Of a stretch of DNA of 64,000 nt, positions 21,339-32,120 are shown piece by piece. The position numbers were made by a program, and so were the translations under genes. The DNA is from Diplolepis rosae. Its lineage: Eukaryota; Arthropoda; Insecta; Hymenoptera; Diplolepididae. Each line of letters starts with the position of its first letter. Positions within the stretch are counted from its first letter, which is position 1. The stretch is from positions 62,001-126,000 of the forward strand of contig JAPYXD010000714.1 of NCBI GenBank assembly GCA_030998225.1, in the 5' to 3' direction. The notes under the pieces are model-generated. The model did no database searches. It was not told the DNA's origin and was given only the letters and a program-made list of their open reading frames with translations.

Positions 21339-22347
21339 ATTAGTGGAGCTTTAACAGGGATCTGTAGTTGAAGTCCGCTGTCAGGGTGCTTCCAAGTAAC
21401 CCCACCTTCATCGTGTATTTTAGATAGGGATGTCACAAACGGTTCGAGGAACGTATTCATATTCGGTTTCAATTTCTTATCAAACCAAATGCCCCAGACA
21501 ATGAGAAACGATGAGCGGAGAACAGGAGGAACTTCCATTATCGTGATCATCAACGGCCACATCTTAGCAGCAGAGCTTTTGTGAGGCTGAACACCATCTG
21601 TATTTAAAATCAATGTTATCTTATACATCGCTGCAACACCACGCCACACTCTTGCATACTCTGTGCCATTAGCTACATCACAAATTTTTCCTCTCATGGT
21701 TGATCTATTTTCTCGGTATTTATCAATAACATCAGCCAACCCACGATGTTCAAAAATAAATCTGATCTTTCGTTCTATGGGAAGTTCATAAAATACTTTC
21801 ACGTCAGTAGAATGACAACAATCAATATTGCAGTGATTTTCTTTTGACTTCAGTAAATGAATAGCTGGGTAACAAAAGTAATGCGCAATTTCCCTACAGG
21901 TATTGACAAATTTTCTACATATTGGAACATAGTATGAACAGTGCAGGGCATATTATGATTAGATGGTAAACTGGAGACATAGAACTTTAAGAAATCTTTA
22001 AGAGCAGTTTTAGTAATTGAGTTGTTGAAATGAATTTCAAGTAGTTCTAAGATTGCTACATGAGTTGCATTCTCACAACCAGGATACAAGTAAGTTTAAT
22101 CAACACAAAATTCATGTCTCTCTTCATTATCACCAACAAACGACATTGAGACTTGTTCTAAGTCCCCGATATCTTGCTCAGGAGAAGCACTCTTCTCTAT
22201 AGATTCAGATTTCTTATCATAATTTGTAAGAATTTCAGAATGGAAACCATCTCCTAAATCCACTTCATGTTTTTCTGGAGAGGGTGATGCATCACTGACA
22301 TTGTCCTCTCTTCTCTTCTTCCACCTTTCCAGAGTCTGCCTTGGGAT
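21339..22347 (-). pseudogene. EnSpm-like transposase, central exon with first catalytic Asp (left copy)
   Basis: Read from 22347 downward: 'IPRQTLERWKKRRED' after an acceptor CAG, an acidic linker, then 'YPGCENATHVA', a Cys/His cluster ('HYFCYPAIHLLKSKENHC') as in Tnp2, and the catalytic region 'ITLILNTDGVQPHKSS' (first Asp) with 'SFLIVWGIWFD'. The next part, 'HPDSGLQLQ..VKAPLIV', leads to the deletion junction. A TAA interrupts the frame at about 22096, and a shift occurs near 21850, so this copy is dead. The family cuts and pastes DNA with a DDE/D nuclease. The superfamily call rests on this region plus the C-terminal half at 28548-30103. Confidence 0.8.
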
Positions 22348-22508
22348 CTGAAAATAATTTAAAAATAAATCCACGTCAGAAATATCAGAGTCTATCCCTT
22401 GAAAACAAATTATGAATCATGAATATGCTCATAACAGAACACATGCGATTATGATTGCACATAGAGCTGAAACGAGACAATAGGCTGCATAAAATATAAA
22501 TGATGTAC

Positions 22509-22947
22509 GAAAGAAGTGCACACTTATGGGTTCAAGTGGGTTTTCTCTGTAAAGAGAGTACAGGTGCCGTTTCCGTCCATGTTCAAGAGGTGAACTTGTA
22601 GGTGAAATATCTTGACCATTCAAAGGAGAGGAAAAAGGGTTATATGTTGGTGAACTTGGCAGTGAAATATCTTGATCTTGACTTTTCAATGGAGAAGAAA
22701 AACGGCCAATTGTTCCTGAACTATTGCTTGAATCTGAAAGCCCAAGAGCATCATCGCTTTCACTTAAATGAGTTTTAGTTGCAGCTCTGACTGGGGATGT
22801 TGGTGGCGAGTCAACACAATGTTGACCTTGGGGTGTGTTAGGGTCACGAGCACAGTCACTCCTTATAGAACTTCTAGGTGATGATGGAAGAGATTCTACA
22901 TTTCCAGATCCAGTGCTGTCTGACTCTTTTGATCCGTAATCAGCCAT
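22509..22947 (-). pseudogene. EnSpm-like transposase, first coding exon (left copy)
   Basis: The start is ATG 22947-22945 ('MADYGSKESDSTGSG'), because the leader sequence shared with the BEN gene ends exactly there. The exon is Ser/Pro-rich and low in complexity, with three variants of an 'FSSPL' followed by 'QDIS' unit (about residues 85-125). It ends at a donor GTACAT at 22508, and the next exon begins at 22347. Reading past the donor gives a hydrophobic tail that looks like a membrane segment but is intron. No catalytic residue lies here; such N-terminal parts are poorly conserved. Confidence 0.65.
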
Positions 22948-23770
22948 CCTTGGAAAGCACACGACAAAAGGTTTGTCAAAAAACCTACTTTGTCTGCAAA
23001 ATAAAAACGTATGAGAGACATTCCCTTTTCAAAGTGAAGAGACACAAATAACACAATAGCCTCCTTATTTACATACATCACATGCTTGCTTTCCTGCAGA
23101 AAAATTGTCATCTAAAAATGGACTCTGAGCAAGATCAATATAATTAAATGAATGTTACAATGGAATCACTTCGTGAGATAACTCCTGCATATAAAATTTC
23201 GTTTCTTAATTATTTTCTGTATGGGAATAGTATCTAAGCAAAAACATTGTCTGCAAGCAACGTATTGTGGGTGCGTACGATATCAAACCACCATAGCCAT
23301 GAACACAGCAATAAAATGGGCTAAGAACACTGTCGATAATATTTATAAGTGAGGCTGGCATTTTCCAGACGATATATGGTCAATAAAAATTTTGAATTAA
23401 GTCCTCCCAATTCACCATTTACATTTTTACGCGGCCGCTAGTCAGTGCAATGCCTTCTGACTTACATACTTTCCGTTCTAATGAGTAGGATGGCAAAACC
23501 AACCGTGATCTCGTATCATGTACATTATTCACTGGTGCAATTAGTAGTTTTGAAGGAATATTTTGAGCCTAATATACAGGGTGTCACAGAACTGAAGTTA
23601 CATATTTATATTTTCGAGTTCCAAAAAAATGCAATAAAAAATTCTAATACCAAAAATTTGTGAAGTGTATAATTACTGAGTAATTTAATCAAATTAAAGA
23701 CTAACCAATCAAAAAAATGCGTTGGATAGAACACAGTTCATGTGTCATTGCTGAGAGAGTGTCAGAAGGC
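22945..23770 (-). promoter_or_regulatory. Leader of the transposase gene (inverted copy 1)
   Basis: Read on the minus strand, this segment is near-identical to the plus-strand segment 24270-24858, apart from an extra block of about 225 bases (23237-23463). It ends in CAAGGATG, where the ATG is the transposase start. It contains TTTTGCAG and CTGCAG acceptor-like sites and a GTAAATAA donor-like site, so it probably holds a promoter and 5' UTR with an intron. Confidence 0.65.
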
Positions 23771-24269
23771 AACTTCAGATCAAATAATTTTTCCTCAGTT
23801 TATTTTAGTGAGAGGTTTTGACTCTTTAGTGTATCTTCACACTCATACTAGATTCAAAAATTAAAAAATATGCGTTGCTTCAATTCTGTACGATTCTCCT
23901 GAATTTTTAGCATTCCGCGGAATTCTCTCAAGTTCTGTAGGAATCCTTGTAGCATTTTTGATTTACCTTGAACACTTTTGGATACATCTGATTATTCCGA
24001 ATTTCTAGGCATTTAAATACTGCCAATTTCTCCAAATTCTGATACATTTATTGCAGTTCTTCTAATTCTTTCACAATCAGTGCAGTTAGACGACTGCTAA
24101 GTTAGCAGTGAATAAACATGTATTTTTTTATTATATCGCGCAGGATTCTCACAAGTTTTGTAAAATTCTCATTAAATTTATTTAAAATTAAAGATTCCTA
24201 AATTCTCCAAATCTTAAGAATTTTGTAGAATTTAGAGGAATTTGGAGAATTCAAAAATCTTCAATTCTC
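23771..24269. other. Spacer between the two inverted leaders
   Basis: AT-rich and without a gene. The part 24000-24269 is repeated in reverse at 28260-28542 of the right copy. It has many TTCT/AGAATT words and a gene pair would be transcribed outward from here. Confidence 0.55.
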
Positions 24270-24858
24270 AATTGGTTCACTCTCTCAGCAATGACACATG
24301 AGCTATCGTCTATCTAACGCATTTTTCCAATCGGTTGATCTTTAATTGCTAAATACTCAGTAATTATACACACCACAAATTTTTTGTATTGTTATTTTTT
24401 ATTCCATTTTTTTTTTAAATTCAAAAATATAAATATGTGCCTTGAGTTCTGTGACACCCTCTATAATAGGCTCAAAATAGTTTTTCCAAACTACTAATTG
24501 CATCAGTGAATGATATACATGATACGAAATCACGGTCGGTTTTGCCATCCTGCTCATTAGAAAGAAAAGTAATACTATTCCTATACAGAAAATAATTAAC
24601 AAACGAAATCATATATGCAGGAGTTATCTCACGAAGCGATTCCATTGTAACATTCATTTAATTATACTGATCTTGCTCAGAGTCCATTTTTAGATGACAA
24701 TTTTTCTGCAGGAAAGCAAGCATGTGATGTATGTAAATAAGGAGGTTATTGTGTTATTTGTGTCTCTTTACTTTGAAAAATGAATGTCCCTCATACGTTT
24801 TCATTTTGCAGATAGAGCAGGTTTTCTGACAAACCTATTGTCGTGCTCTCCAAGGATG
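24270..24858 (+). promoter_or_regulatory. Leader of the BEN gene (inverted copy 2)
   Basis: Mirror copy of 22945-23770. It ends in CAAGGATG with the ATG at 24856-24858, after which similarity to the transposase leader stops. The right element copy has the same leader at 28260-27841 (minus strand) but has lost the last 150 bases including this ATG. Confidence 0.65.
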
Positions 24859-26017
24859 AAACACCCTGTATACTCCGTTCAACTTTTTCAAATGGATTCC
24901 TTTTTGGTTCGCAACTGTTTCCATGGAAACTTTTTAATAGTTTGTAGAACTTTGTTGAAGTGTTGGCAGAGACGAAGTTGGAGCCTGACCGACGCTATCT
25001 TGTCGAGTTTCTGCCAGAGCCGTGTAGACCGGGTGCCAAAGGTATTGTGGTAATCCAAGAAAATTGATAGCCATCATGGTCCAATGGATAATAGTTTGGT
25101 TTATGTTAATTGTGATTGTCATGGAATTGAAGTTTGTTTTGTGTTCTTGTTTTCAGCTCCGAAGGTGCCTGTTTTTGGTTTAGGGGCTCTCTCTGATTCT
25201 GAACAAGAGGAAGGTAAGATTACAACTGTCATCTTTTTGTGTAATATCTTTTAGCAAGCACATGAAGTAATGATTTATGCACAGTTTGTGTTGTGAAGTT
25301 TTGAAACTCATTCTGGGACTTGTGTTTTGCATTCTAGGACATGACAAGGATAAAGGGAAAAATAGAAAGAAAAAGTGTGAGACATCACCTGCTCCAACGT
25401 TTTCTGGAGTAATTTTCAGATACTCCAGTGATGATCCAGATATGAGTCAGTTTTCTTTTGATCCATTCAGGTCTAAGACTATGTTCAGCTAATTGAACTT
25501 TGCGTTTTTGTGTTAATCCAGGTGGCTGCTCTGAAGAGTTTTGTTGGAAACAATACTGTTTACATTGGCATCCCAGCATTAAAGACAGCTAGAGGTGCCA
25601 CAAATGCCAAAGTTTTTTCGAGGTGCCTAGTGGAGGGAATTTTTTCGGATGAGGCTCTTTCTAAGTGCACACTGGCTGGAGGAGAATACCGAGCTGGAGG
25701 AAAGGCTAACATTGTGCGGAAGCCCCATCTGGATCAAAATGCAATTAGTGTTATAATTGGTAAGCTGTGGCCTATTCAATGCTTCTTCTATCGTTGTTTC
25801 TCTCATAACTTCATTTATATAATTTTAATATTTTCACCTCCTTTTAGATGTGGCCATAGCCCGACAAAAGACGAAAGACTGGAAACTATCTCATGATAGG
25901 GACAAATTGAAGTGTGCTCTCCGCCAGAAGTTAATTGACATCCGTCCAAAACTTAAGAAGCGGTTTGAATCTGTGGAAGAGACTGAATCAGCTAGTCGTG
26001 GCAATGATGATGACTGA
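24856..26017 (+). CDS. BEN-domain protein carried by the EnSpm-like element (spliced, about 224 aa)
   Basis: Exons inferred from splice signals and phase: 24856-24867, 24948-25041, 25157-25213, 25338-25441, 25522-25759, 25848-26017. Lengths add to 675 bases, a continuous frame from ATG to TGA without a stop. A Lys-rich linker ('HDKDKGKNRKKKC') precedes the BEN domain (about residues 90-210): 'KVFSRCLVEGIFSDEAL', 'GGEYRAGGKAN', 'HLDQNAISVII' and 'CALRQKLIDIR' match the helical pattern of that DNA-binding and chromatin domain. BEN proteins such as Drosophila Insensitive bind palindromic DNA. The donor after exon 4 reads ATGAGT here but GTGAGT in the right copy, so splicing may be damaged. AATAAA lies at about 26163. 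The gene is divergent from the transposase. The first small exon is the least certain part. Confidence 0.7.
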
Positions 26018-26660
26018 TATCTTCCAAAGGATTATTCGAGAGTTCCTTCACCAAGATTTTTTAGTTTAATTTTTTAGTTGTTAAGTTAGTTTTAATTGTT
26101 ATGAGTTTAACATTTTTAATTCAGTTTTCCTGTTTTAAAGGTTAATTTTTTTCCATTAAGTGAATAAAGAAATATAATATAACTTGAACTTACTTGAATT
26201 CATTGTGGGGTGCACCTGCAGCTGGGATAGCGGACGCAGTTAAATGTTTGTTTTTGACACAGGAGGTACAATGAGACCTTTACTGAAATTACAGATAAAT
26301 GCTGTGAAACCTAGCTGCAACTTCATGCATGTCCCATGTACTGTCCTGTATAGAGGCACATGCAACAAATATGGAACCTTGCCAATTCATATATGTTCCA
26401 TGGACTGTCTTATAAAGAGGTACATAGAGCATTTATGAAAGCATTCGACTCCATATATGAATAATGAACTGTCTTATACGACGGCAGGTGCATATATGAA
26501 TCCATGGACCTTCATATAAGAAAAGATTCATCATATGTGAAGTAGCGTGTTTTCATACATGCGGCATTGGTCATCATATAAGACTGTACGAGGCTCATAT
26601 ATGATGTGGGAAGTCTCATATATGATCTATGAAACTTCTTATAAGATCCGTATATGTAAA
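26018..26660. repeat. 3' flank of BEN gene and 5' subterminal array, left copy
   Basis: After the poly(A) region (about 26163), TCATATATGA-type words start near 26388 and continue to the 5' end of the left copy. The stretch 26435-26610 is mirrored at 26732-26905. No gene is seen. Confidence 0.65.
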
Positions 26661-26905
26661 AGGGTGGTCTAAAAAGGGCATATATTAGGCACACTAACAT
26701 GTATGGACAAAGTCATATACTTCTCACATCATATATGAGCCTCGTACAGTCTTATATGATGACCAATGCCGCATGTATGAAAACACGCTACTTCATATAT
26801 GATGAATCTTTTCTTATATGAAGGTCCATGTATTCATATATGCACCTGCCGTCGTATAAGACAGTTCATTATTCATATATGGAGTCGAATGGTTTCATAA
26901 ATATT
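26435..26905. repeat. Central palindrome joining the two element copies
   Basis: Arms 26435-26610 and 26732-26905 are near-perfect reverse complements (for example CATACATGCGGCATTGGTCA and its mirror). About 120 bases of unpaired sequence lie between. This is where the two 5' ends meet. Confidence 0.8.
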
Positions 26906-26968
26906 CTATACAAATGAAGTTATGAGAGAAACAACGATAGAAGAAGCATTGAATAGGCTACAGCTTAC

Positions 26969-27796
26969 CAATAACAACACTAATTGCATTTTGATCCAGA
27001 TGGGGCTTCCGCACAATGTTAGCCTTTCCTCCAGCTCGGTATTCTCCTCCAGCCAGTGTGCACTTAGAAAGAGCCTCATCCGAAAAAATTCCCTCCACTA
27101 GACACCTCGAAAAAACTTTGGCATTTGTGGCACCTCTAGCTGTCTTTAATGCTGGGATGCCAATGTAAACAGTATTGTTTCCAAGAAAACTCTTCAGAGC
27201 AGCCACCTGGATTAACACAAAAACGCAAAGTTCAATTAGCTGAACATAGTCTTAGACCTGAATGGATCAAAAGAAAACCGACTCACATCTGGATCATCAC
27301 TGGAGTATCTGAAAATTACTCCAGAAAACGTTGGAGCAGGTGATGTCTCACACTTTTTCTTTCTATTTTTCCCTTTATCCTTGTCATGTCCTAGAATGCA
27401 AAACACAAGTCACAGAATGAGTTTCAAAACTTCACAACACAAACTGTGCATAAATCATTACTTCATGTGCTTGCTAAAAGAAATTACACAAAAAGATGAC
27501 AGTTGTAATCTTACCTTCTTCTTGTTCAGAATCAGAGAGAGCCCCTAAACCAAAAACAGGCACCTTCGGAGCTGAAAACAAGAACACAAAACAAACTTCA
27601 ATTCCATGACATTCACAATTAACATAAACCAAACTATTATCCATTGGACCATGATGGCTATCAATTTTCTTGGATTACCACAATACCTTTGGCACCCGGT
27701 CTACACGGCTCTGGCAGAAACTCGACAAGATAGCGTCGGGCAGGCTCCAACTTCGTCTCTGCCAACACTTGAACAACGTTCTACAAACGTTTTGCG
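26969..27796 (-). pseudogene. BEN-domain gene, right copy, last exon missing
   Basis: Exons matching those of the left copy: about 27796-27703, 27570-27514, 27395-27291 and 27206-26969. The BEN-domain exon differs by single residues (for example 'SFLGNNT' for 'SFVGNNT'). The donor GTGAGT after the lysine-rich exon is intact. The last exon and the poly(A) region are deleted: the intron after 26969 runs directly into the 5' array near 26910. The start codon region was also lost (junction near 27841). It cannot make the full protein. Confidence 0.75.
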
Positions 27797-27840
27797 AACC
27801 AAAAAGGAATCCATTTGAAAAAGTTGAACGGAGTATACAG

Positions 27841-28542
27841 GGTCATCTAAAAATGGACTCTGAGCAAGATCAGTATAATTAAATGAATGTTACAATGGAA
27901 TCGCTTCGTGAGATAACTCCTGCATATATGATTTCGTTTGTTAATTATTTTCTGTATAGGAATAGTATTACTTTTCGTTCTAATGAGCAGGATCGCAAAA
28001 CCAACCGTGATTTCGTATCATGTACATCATTCACTGATGCAATTAGTAGTTTGGAAAAACTATTTTGAGCCTATTATAGAGGGTGTCACAGAACTCAAGG
28101 CACATATTTATATTTTTGAATTTAAAAAAAATGGAATAAAAAATACCAATACAAAAAATTTGTGGAGTGTATAATTACTGAGTATTTAGCAATTAAAGAT
28201 CAACCGATTGGAAAAATGCGTTAGATAGACGATAGCTCATGTGTCATTACTGAGAGAGTGAACCAATTGAGAATTGAAGATTTTTGAATTCTCCAAATTC
28301 CTCTAAATTCTACAAAATTCTTAAGATTTGGAGAATTTAGGAATCTTTAATTTTAAATAAATTCAATGAGAATTTTAAAAAACTTGTGAGAATCCTGCGC
28401 GTTATAATAAAAAAATACATGTTTATTCACTGCTAACTTAGCAGTCGTTTAACTGCACTGATTGTGAAAGAATTAGAAGAACTGCAATAAATGTATCAGA
28501 ATTTGGAGAAATTGGCAGTATTTAAATGCCTAGAAATTCCTG
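27841..28542. repeat. Leader and spacer of the right copy
   Basis: 27841-28260 mirrors the BEN-gene leader (24270-24693), and 28260-28542 mirrors the spacer 24000-24269. At about 28545 it joins the middle of the transposase, so the second leader and the first half of that gene are deleted. Confidence 0.7.
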
Positions 28543-28547
28543 TTCTC

Positions 28548-30103
28548 CGCTCATCGTTTCTCATTGTCTAGGGCATTTGGTTTGATAAGAAATTGAAACC
28601 GAATATGAATACGTTCCTCGAACCGTTTGTGACATCCCTATCTAAAATACACGATGAAGGTGGGGTTACTTGGAAGCACCCTGACAGCGGACTTCAACTA
28701 CAGAGCCTTGTTAAAGCTCCACTAATAGTAGCTGATGCTCCAGCTAGACCTGCTGTATTAAACATGCAAGAACACAATGCAAAATATGCCTGCAACACTT
28801 GTGAGCAAAAAAGCAACAAATTGCCTGCCTCACTTATTGTTGAAAGTGAGAAAAGAAAGAGACGGCTGAGACAGTCCATTTACAAGGAGAATCCAGCACC
28901 GTTAAGAACTCATGACAGCATCATGAATAAAGGAATATTTGCATTAAGGCATGGACTTGATAGTAAGAGAGGGATTAATGGATTGACAATTACTCGCAAA
29001 TTACCTGGCTGTGACTTGTGTAATATTGTCTTGGCTGAGTACATGAACTCTGTTTTGAAATGAGTGGTGTTGCAATTTTGCACTATGTGGTTTTATGTAA
29101 GAGGGGACTGGTACATTGCCAATCACCTGAATGAAATCAACCATTTTTTCTGTCAAGATATTCACCCCCCAGATTATCTTACTAGGTTACCACGGTCAGT
29201 AGAGTTTTTCAGTGACTTTAAGGCAAATGAGCTGCGTTCTCTGTTACTTTACTATTCACTTATTATTGCCTCTCGATTCATGTCAAGTAAGTTTGTACAG
29301 CATTGGCTATTGCTTGTGCAGGCTATATACCTATTGCTTCAAGATGAAATATAAGAGGAGGATCTTGGAACAGCTGATGCCATGCTCAGAATATTTTTAA
29401 GGGAGTAGGGCCATTGTATGGTGATGAACAATATACATGCAATGTCCATCAACTCACTCATCTTGTGCTATATGTTAGACGTTGGGGTCCACTCTGGGCA
29501 ACGTCGGCCTTTCCTTTCGAAAACTTTAATGGAATGCTAGGTAATATGATTCATGGATCGAAGAATGAGGGTGAGGAGCTCATGAAACAAATATTCCTTG
29601 CACAAGGTGTCCAAATGTTGAGAAATGTTGTGCACAAAAGAAGATACACTCAATTAACTAGCATCACAGCTTTGGGGAAACCACTTTCTCGTTGCCTTTC
29701 TCCCGCTGAAGCTCTTTGCCTGAAGAACATTGATTTAAGAAAGTACCAAATGTTTGGTAGGGTTTCCATTGGGAGATAGTTATTTTCATGCCAGGAATAT
29801 GACAAAAAAAAGAAGAGAAATAATTCCTGGGTTGAATTTTCTCATGCAGGTCGGAAACATTATGGCCGTATAGTTTTTTTCCTTCAATCTGGAGATCAGA
29901 CACTTGCTCTAGTGTTAATGCTTAGAGTGGCTCATGCTAATTTCTTCTTTCACAGAGCTTCACAAACTCGTGTTAAGCATATAATACCTGTTGAGCACAC
30001 TGAAGAATTTAAAGTGTGCAATGTGTGTGAACTACATCAAAAGTTAATTCAAGTAGGAGACTATTTATGTGTGCGTCCAAATGCTGTAGAGCGGAATTTA
30101 TGA
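28548..30103 (+). pseudogene. EnSpm-like transposase, C-terminal half (right copy)
   Basis: This half carries 'LIVADAPARPAVLNMQ', matching the Tnp2 block with the second catalytic Asp, and the zinc pair 'YACNTC'. It continues with 'DYLTRLPRSVEFFSDFKANEL', 'YTCNVHQLTHL', 'RRWGPLWATSAFPFENFNG' and 'HGSKNEGEEL', which match the region called DUF4218 in CACTA transposases. It ends with 'HYGRIVFF' and 'DYLCVRPNAVERNL' at TGA 30101-30103. A TGA at 29061, a shift near 29350 and one near 29780 break it. AATAAA at about 30148 may end the transcript. The N-terminal half is absent here but present in the left copy. Confidence 0.85.
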
Positions 30104-31034
30104 GACATGCTTTTTGAAACTTTGTAATCAGATGTGACATGTCGACATGAATAAAAAAGAAAAAGAATGAATGCCTTCTTCTTTCTGTAGCTTTGGCATC
30201 CCAATTTGTGATCATCGATCACCAGTTATGTAGTGATGTTGTTTTTTTGTTCTTGAAAACAAAGACCTGTGACGTATAGTTCTTTCACGGGACAACGTTA
30301 AAATATTTTAGTTTTTATATAAAGTTGCATCATATAAGGCCTGAGCCATATACAAGGCGGATACATCATATATGACAACAACTTGGAGTCATAAGAGGAA
30401 AAGATTCGTATATGTTACACCCGCCTCACATATGACTCTGGTCTCATGTGAATTGGCTTTATACAGGACTGAATGGCTTCTTATATGAACTGAAACACAT
30501 ACGAAGCGGGTGAATCATATATGAAGCTACTTCATCTCATATGATGAAACCAACATCATATAAAACTCAACAGATTCATATATGATCAACCCGCCTCGTA
30601 TTTGACGCGGGTCTTATATGAAATAGCTTCATATAGGACTGAGTAACTTCTTATATGAAATGAATCATATATGAAGCCAGTAGATCTTATATGAAGCCCC
30701 TTTATCTTATATGATGAAATCTACTTCATATAAGACTCAACAGATTCATATATGATTAACCCGCCTCGTATTCGACTCGGGTCTTATATGAAATGGCTTC
30801 ATATAGGACTGGGTATCTTCTTATATGAACTGAATCATTTACGAAGCGAGTGAATCTTATATGAATCCACTTCGTCTTATATGATGAAACCTATTTCATA
30901 TAAGAATGAGTAGCTTCATATATGACGTAAGTCATATACGAGGTACGTGAATTATATATGAAGCCCCCAGTCTTATATGATGTGCCTTTCGTCCATATAT
31001 GTAACATATATGAGGAAAAAGGATTCATATATGG
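30104..31034. repeat. 3' flank and subterminal palindrome array, right outer end
   Basis: Mirror of 19995-20900: short 3' flank, then dense TCATATATGA/TCTTATATGAA words with GC-rich ACCCGCCTCGTATTCGACTC-like spacers. The outer end GGATTCATATATGG is at 31034. Confidence 0.8.
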
Positions 31035-31062
31035 TATCAAACCAGACATATATGGATTATAT

Positions 31063-31608
31063 ATGACGCCCTCGTCGTCCGAGTGGATTGCAGTCGGTGA
31101 GAAGCGTCCAAAGCGGCCAAAAACGCAAATGTGGGCCGGTAGGGTTATGGTCTCAGTATTTTGGGATGCTCATGGATTTTTGTTCATCGACTACCTTGAA
31201 AATGATAAGACGATCAATAGCGAACGTTACATCGGCCAATTGATGCGTTTGAAGAACGAAATCGGTGAGAAACGGCTTCAAATAAAGAAGAAAAAAGTGC
31301 TCTTTCACCAGGACAATGCGCCGTGTCACAAGTCGCTCGCTACTATGGCGAAATTGAATGAATCGAGCTTCGAATTGCTTCCGCACCCACCGTATTCACC
31401 GGATCTGGCCCCCAGCAACTACTACCTGTTTACAGACCTCAAAAAAATGCTACAATGAAAAAGATTGTACTCCAACGAGGAAGTCATTACCGGAACGAAC
31501 GCTTATTTCGAGGCCAAAGATAAATCGTTCTACAAGAAAGGTATTGAAATGATAGAGAAGCGCTGGACTGATTGTGTTGCTTTTGAAGGAAACTATGTTG
31601 ATGAATAA
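31063..31608 (+). pseudogene. Mariner transposase, C-terminal part
   Basis: The coding sequence begins abruptly next to the EnSpm-like block and shows the mariner catalytic region: 'VMVSVFWDAHG' (first Asp), 'VLFHQDNAPCH' (second Asp) and 'HPPYSPDLAPSNYYLF' with the third Asp, spaced as in DD34D mariners. A TGA/TAA interrupts at about 31456, but the family tail ('NEEVI', 'FYKKGIEMIEKRW', 'YVDE') can be read to TAA 31608. A terminal-repeat-like GTTAGTCCCGGGACTTATTG follows at about 31643-31662. The N-terminal DNA-binding half and the left end are gone and are not found to the left of the EnSpm-like block. Confidence 0.85.
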
Positions 31609-31669
31609 AGCCGAGTTTTGCCAGAAAAATGTGTTTTTCCTAGTTAGTCCCGGGACTTATTGATCCACG

Positions 31670-32115
31670 TGTTATTTAGCAAATTCATTACTGGTATTGA
31701 TCTGCAGAAATGCTATAAATCAGAACACATTCTAATTTTAAGCAATTAACTTTCTCAAATTCAGTTTGATCCTTCAACGGATATTCAGCCTATGATTTAC
31801 CAGTATTTATCGGGAAAAATGCTGAAAAGAAGTGGCTACATCCGAGTTTTTACTATTCAAATTCTTTTAACGAGTATGAAGTGCCATTAAATACTAAGCA
31901 AGCGATTAACTAGCAAATTATATGCAAAAATGGTGAAGAGCAGTAATTGCATTCTAATTGTAAGCATTGGAATTTTTGAAATTTAGTTTAAAGAGCCATC
32001 AAATATTTAGAAATTGTTATACTGGCATTTAGCGGCAATAATGCTTAAAAGCGGAGCACATTCTAATTTTTAGCAAATCAGTGTCGAAAAATTAGTTTCA
32101 GGTGCCAGAAAATAT
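31670..32115 (+). repeat. Degenerate tandem repeat
   Basis: Roughly 150-170-base units share a phrase such as AAAATGCTNAAAAG, a GCAGTAA-like word and CATTCTAATTTTTAGCAA. More units occur at 33085-33310 and 40600-40690. The unit order is continuous across the second mariner, which inserted into the array. Confidence 0.5.
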
Positions 32116-32120
32116 TCAGT

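Larger units (their letters stand above)
19995..31034. mobile_element. Composite of two head-to-head CMC/EnSpm-like transposons
   Basis: Both outer ends read CCATATATGAATCC inward and both are flanked by TA (19993-19994 and 31035-31036). The left copy (19995 to about 26660) is on the minus strand and the right copy (about 26700-31034) on the plus strand; their 5' ends face each other. The left copy lacks the second half of the transposase (junction near 21338). The right copy lacks its first half (junction near 28545) and the last BEN exon. The ancestor can be read as: 5' array, BEN gene outward, leader, spacer, inverted leader, transposase, 3' array, about 7.6 kb. The TA flanks suggest the block may have moved as one unit, though TA is a common dinucleotide. 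Confidence 0.8.

Noticed and set aside
22429..22508. Hydrophobic tail resembling a membrane segment in the transposase first exon
   Set aside because: It lies after a donor-like GTACAT and before an acceptor at 22348, so it is read-through into an intron.
27149..27343. Small plus-strand frames opposite the BEN exons
   Set aside because: Antisense shadows of the BEN exons; the same happens at 25385-25579.
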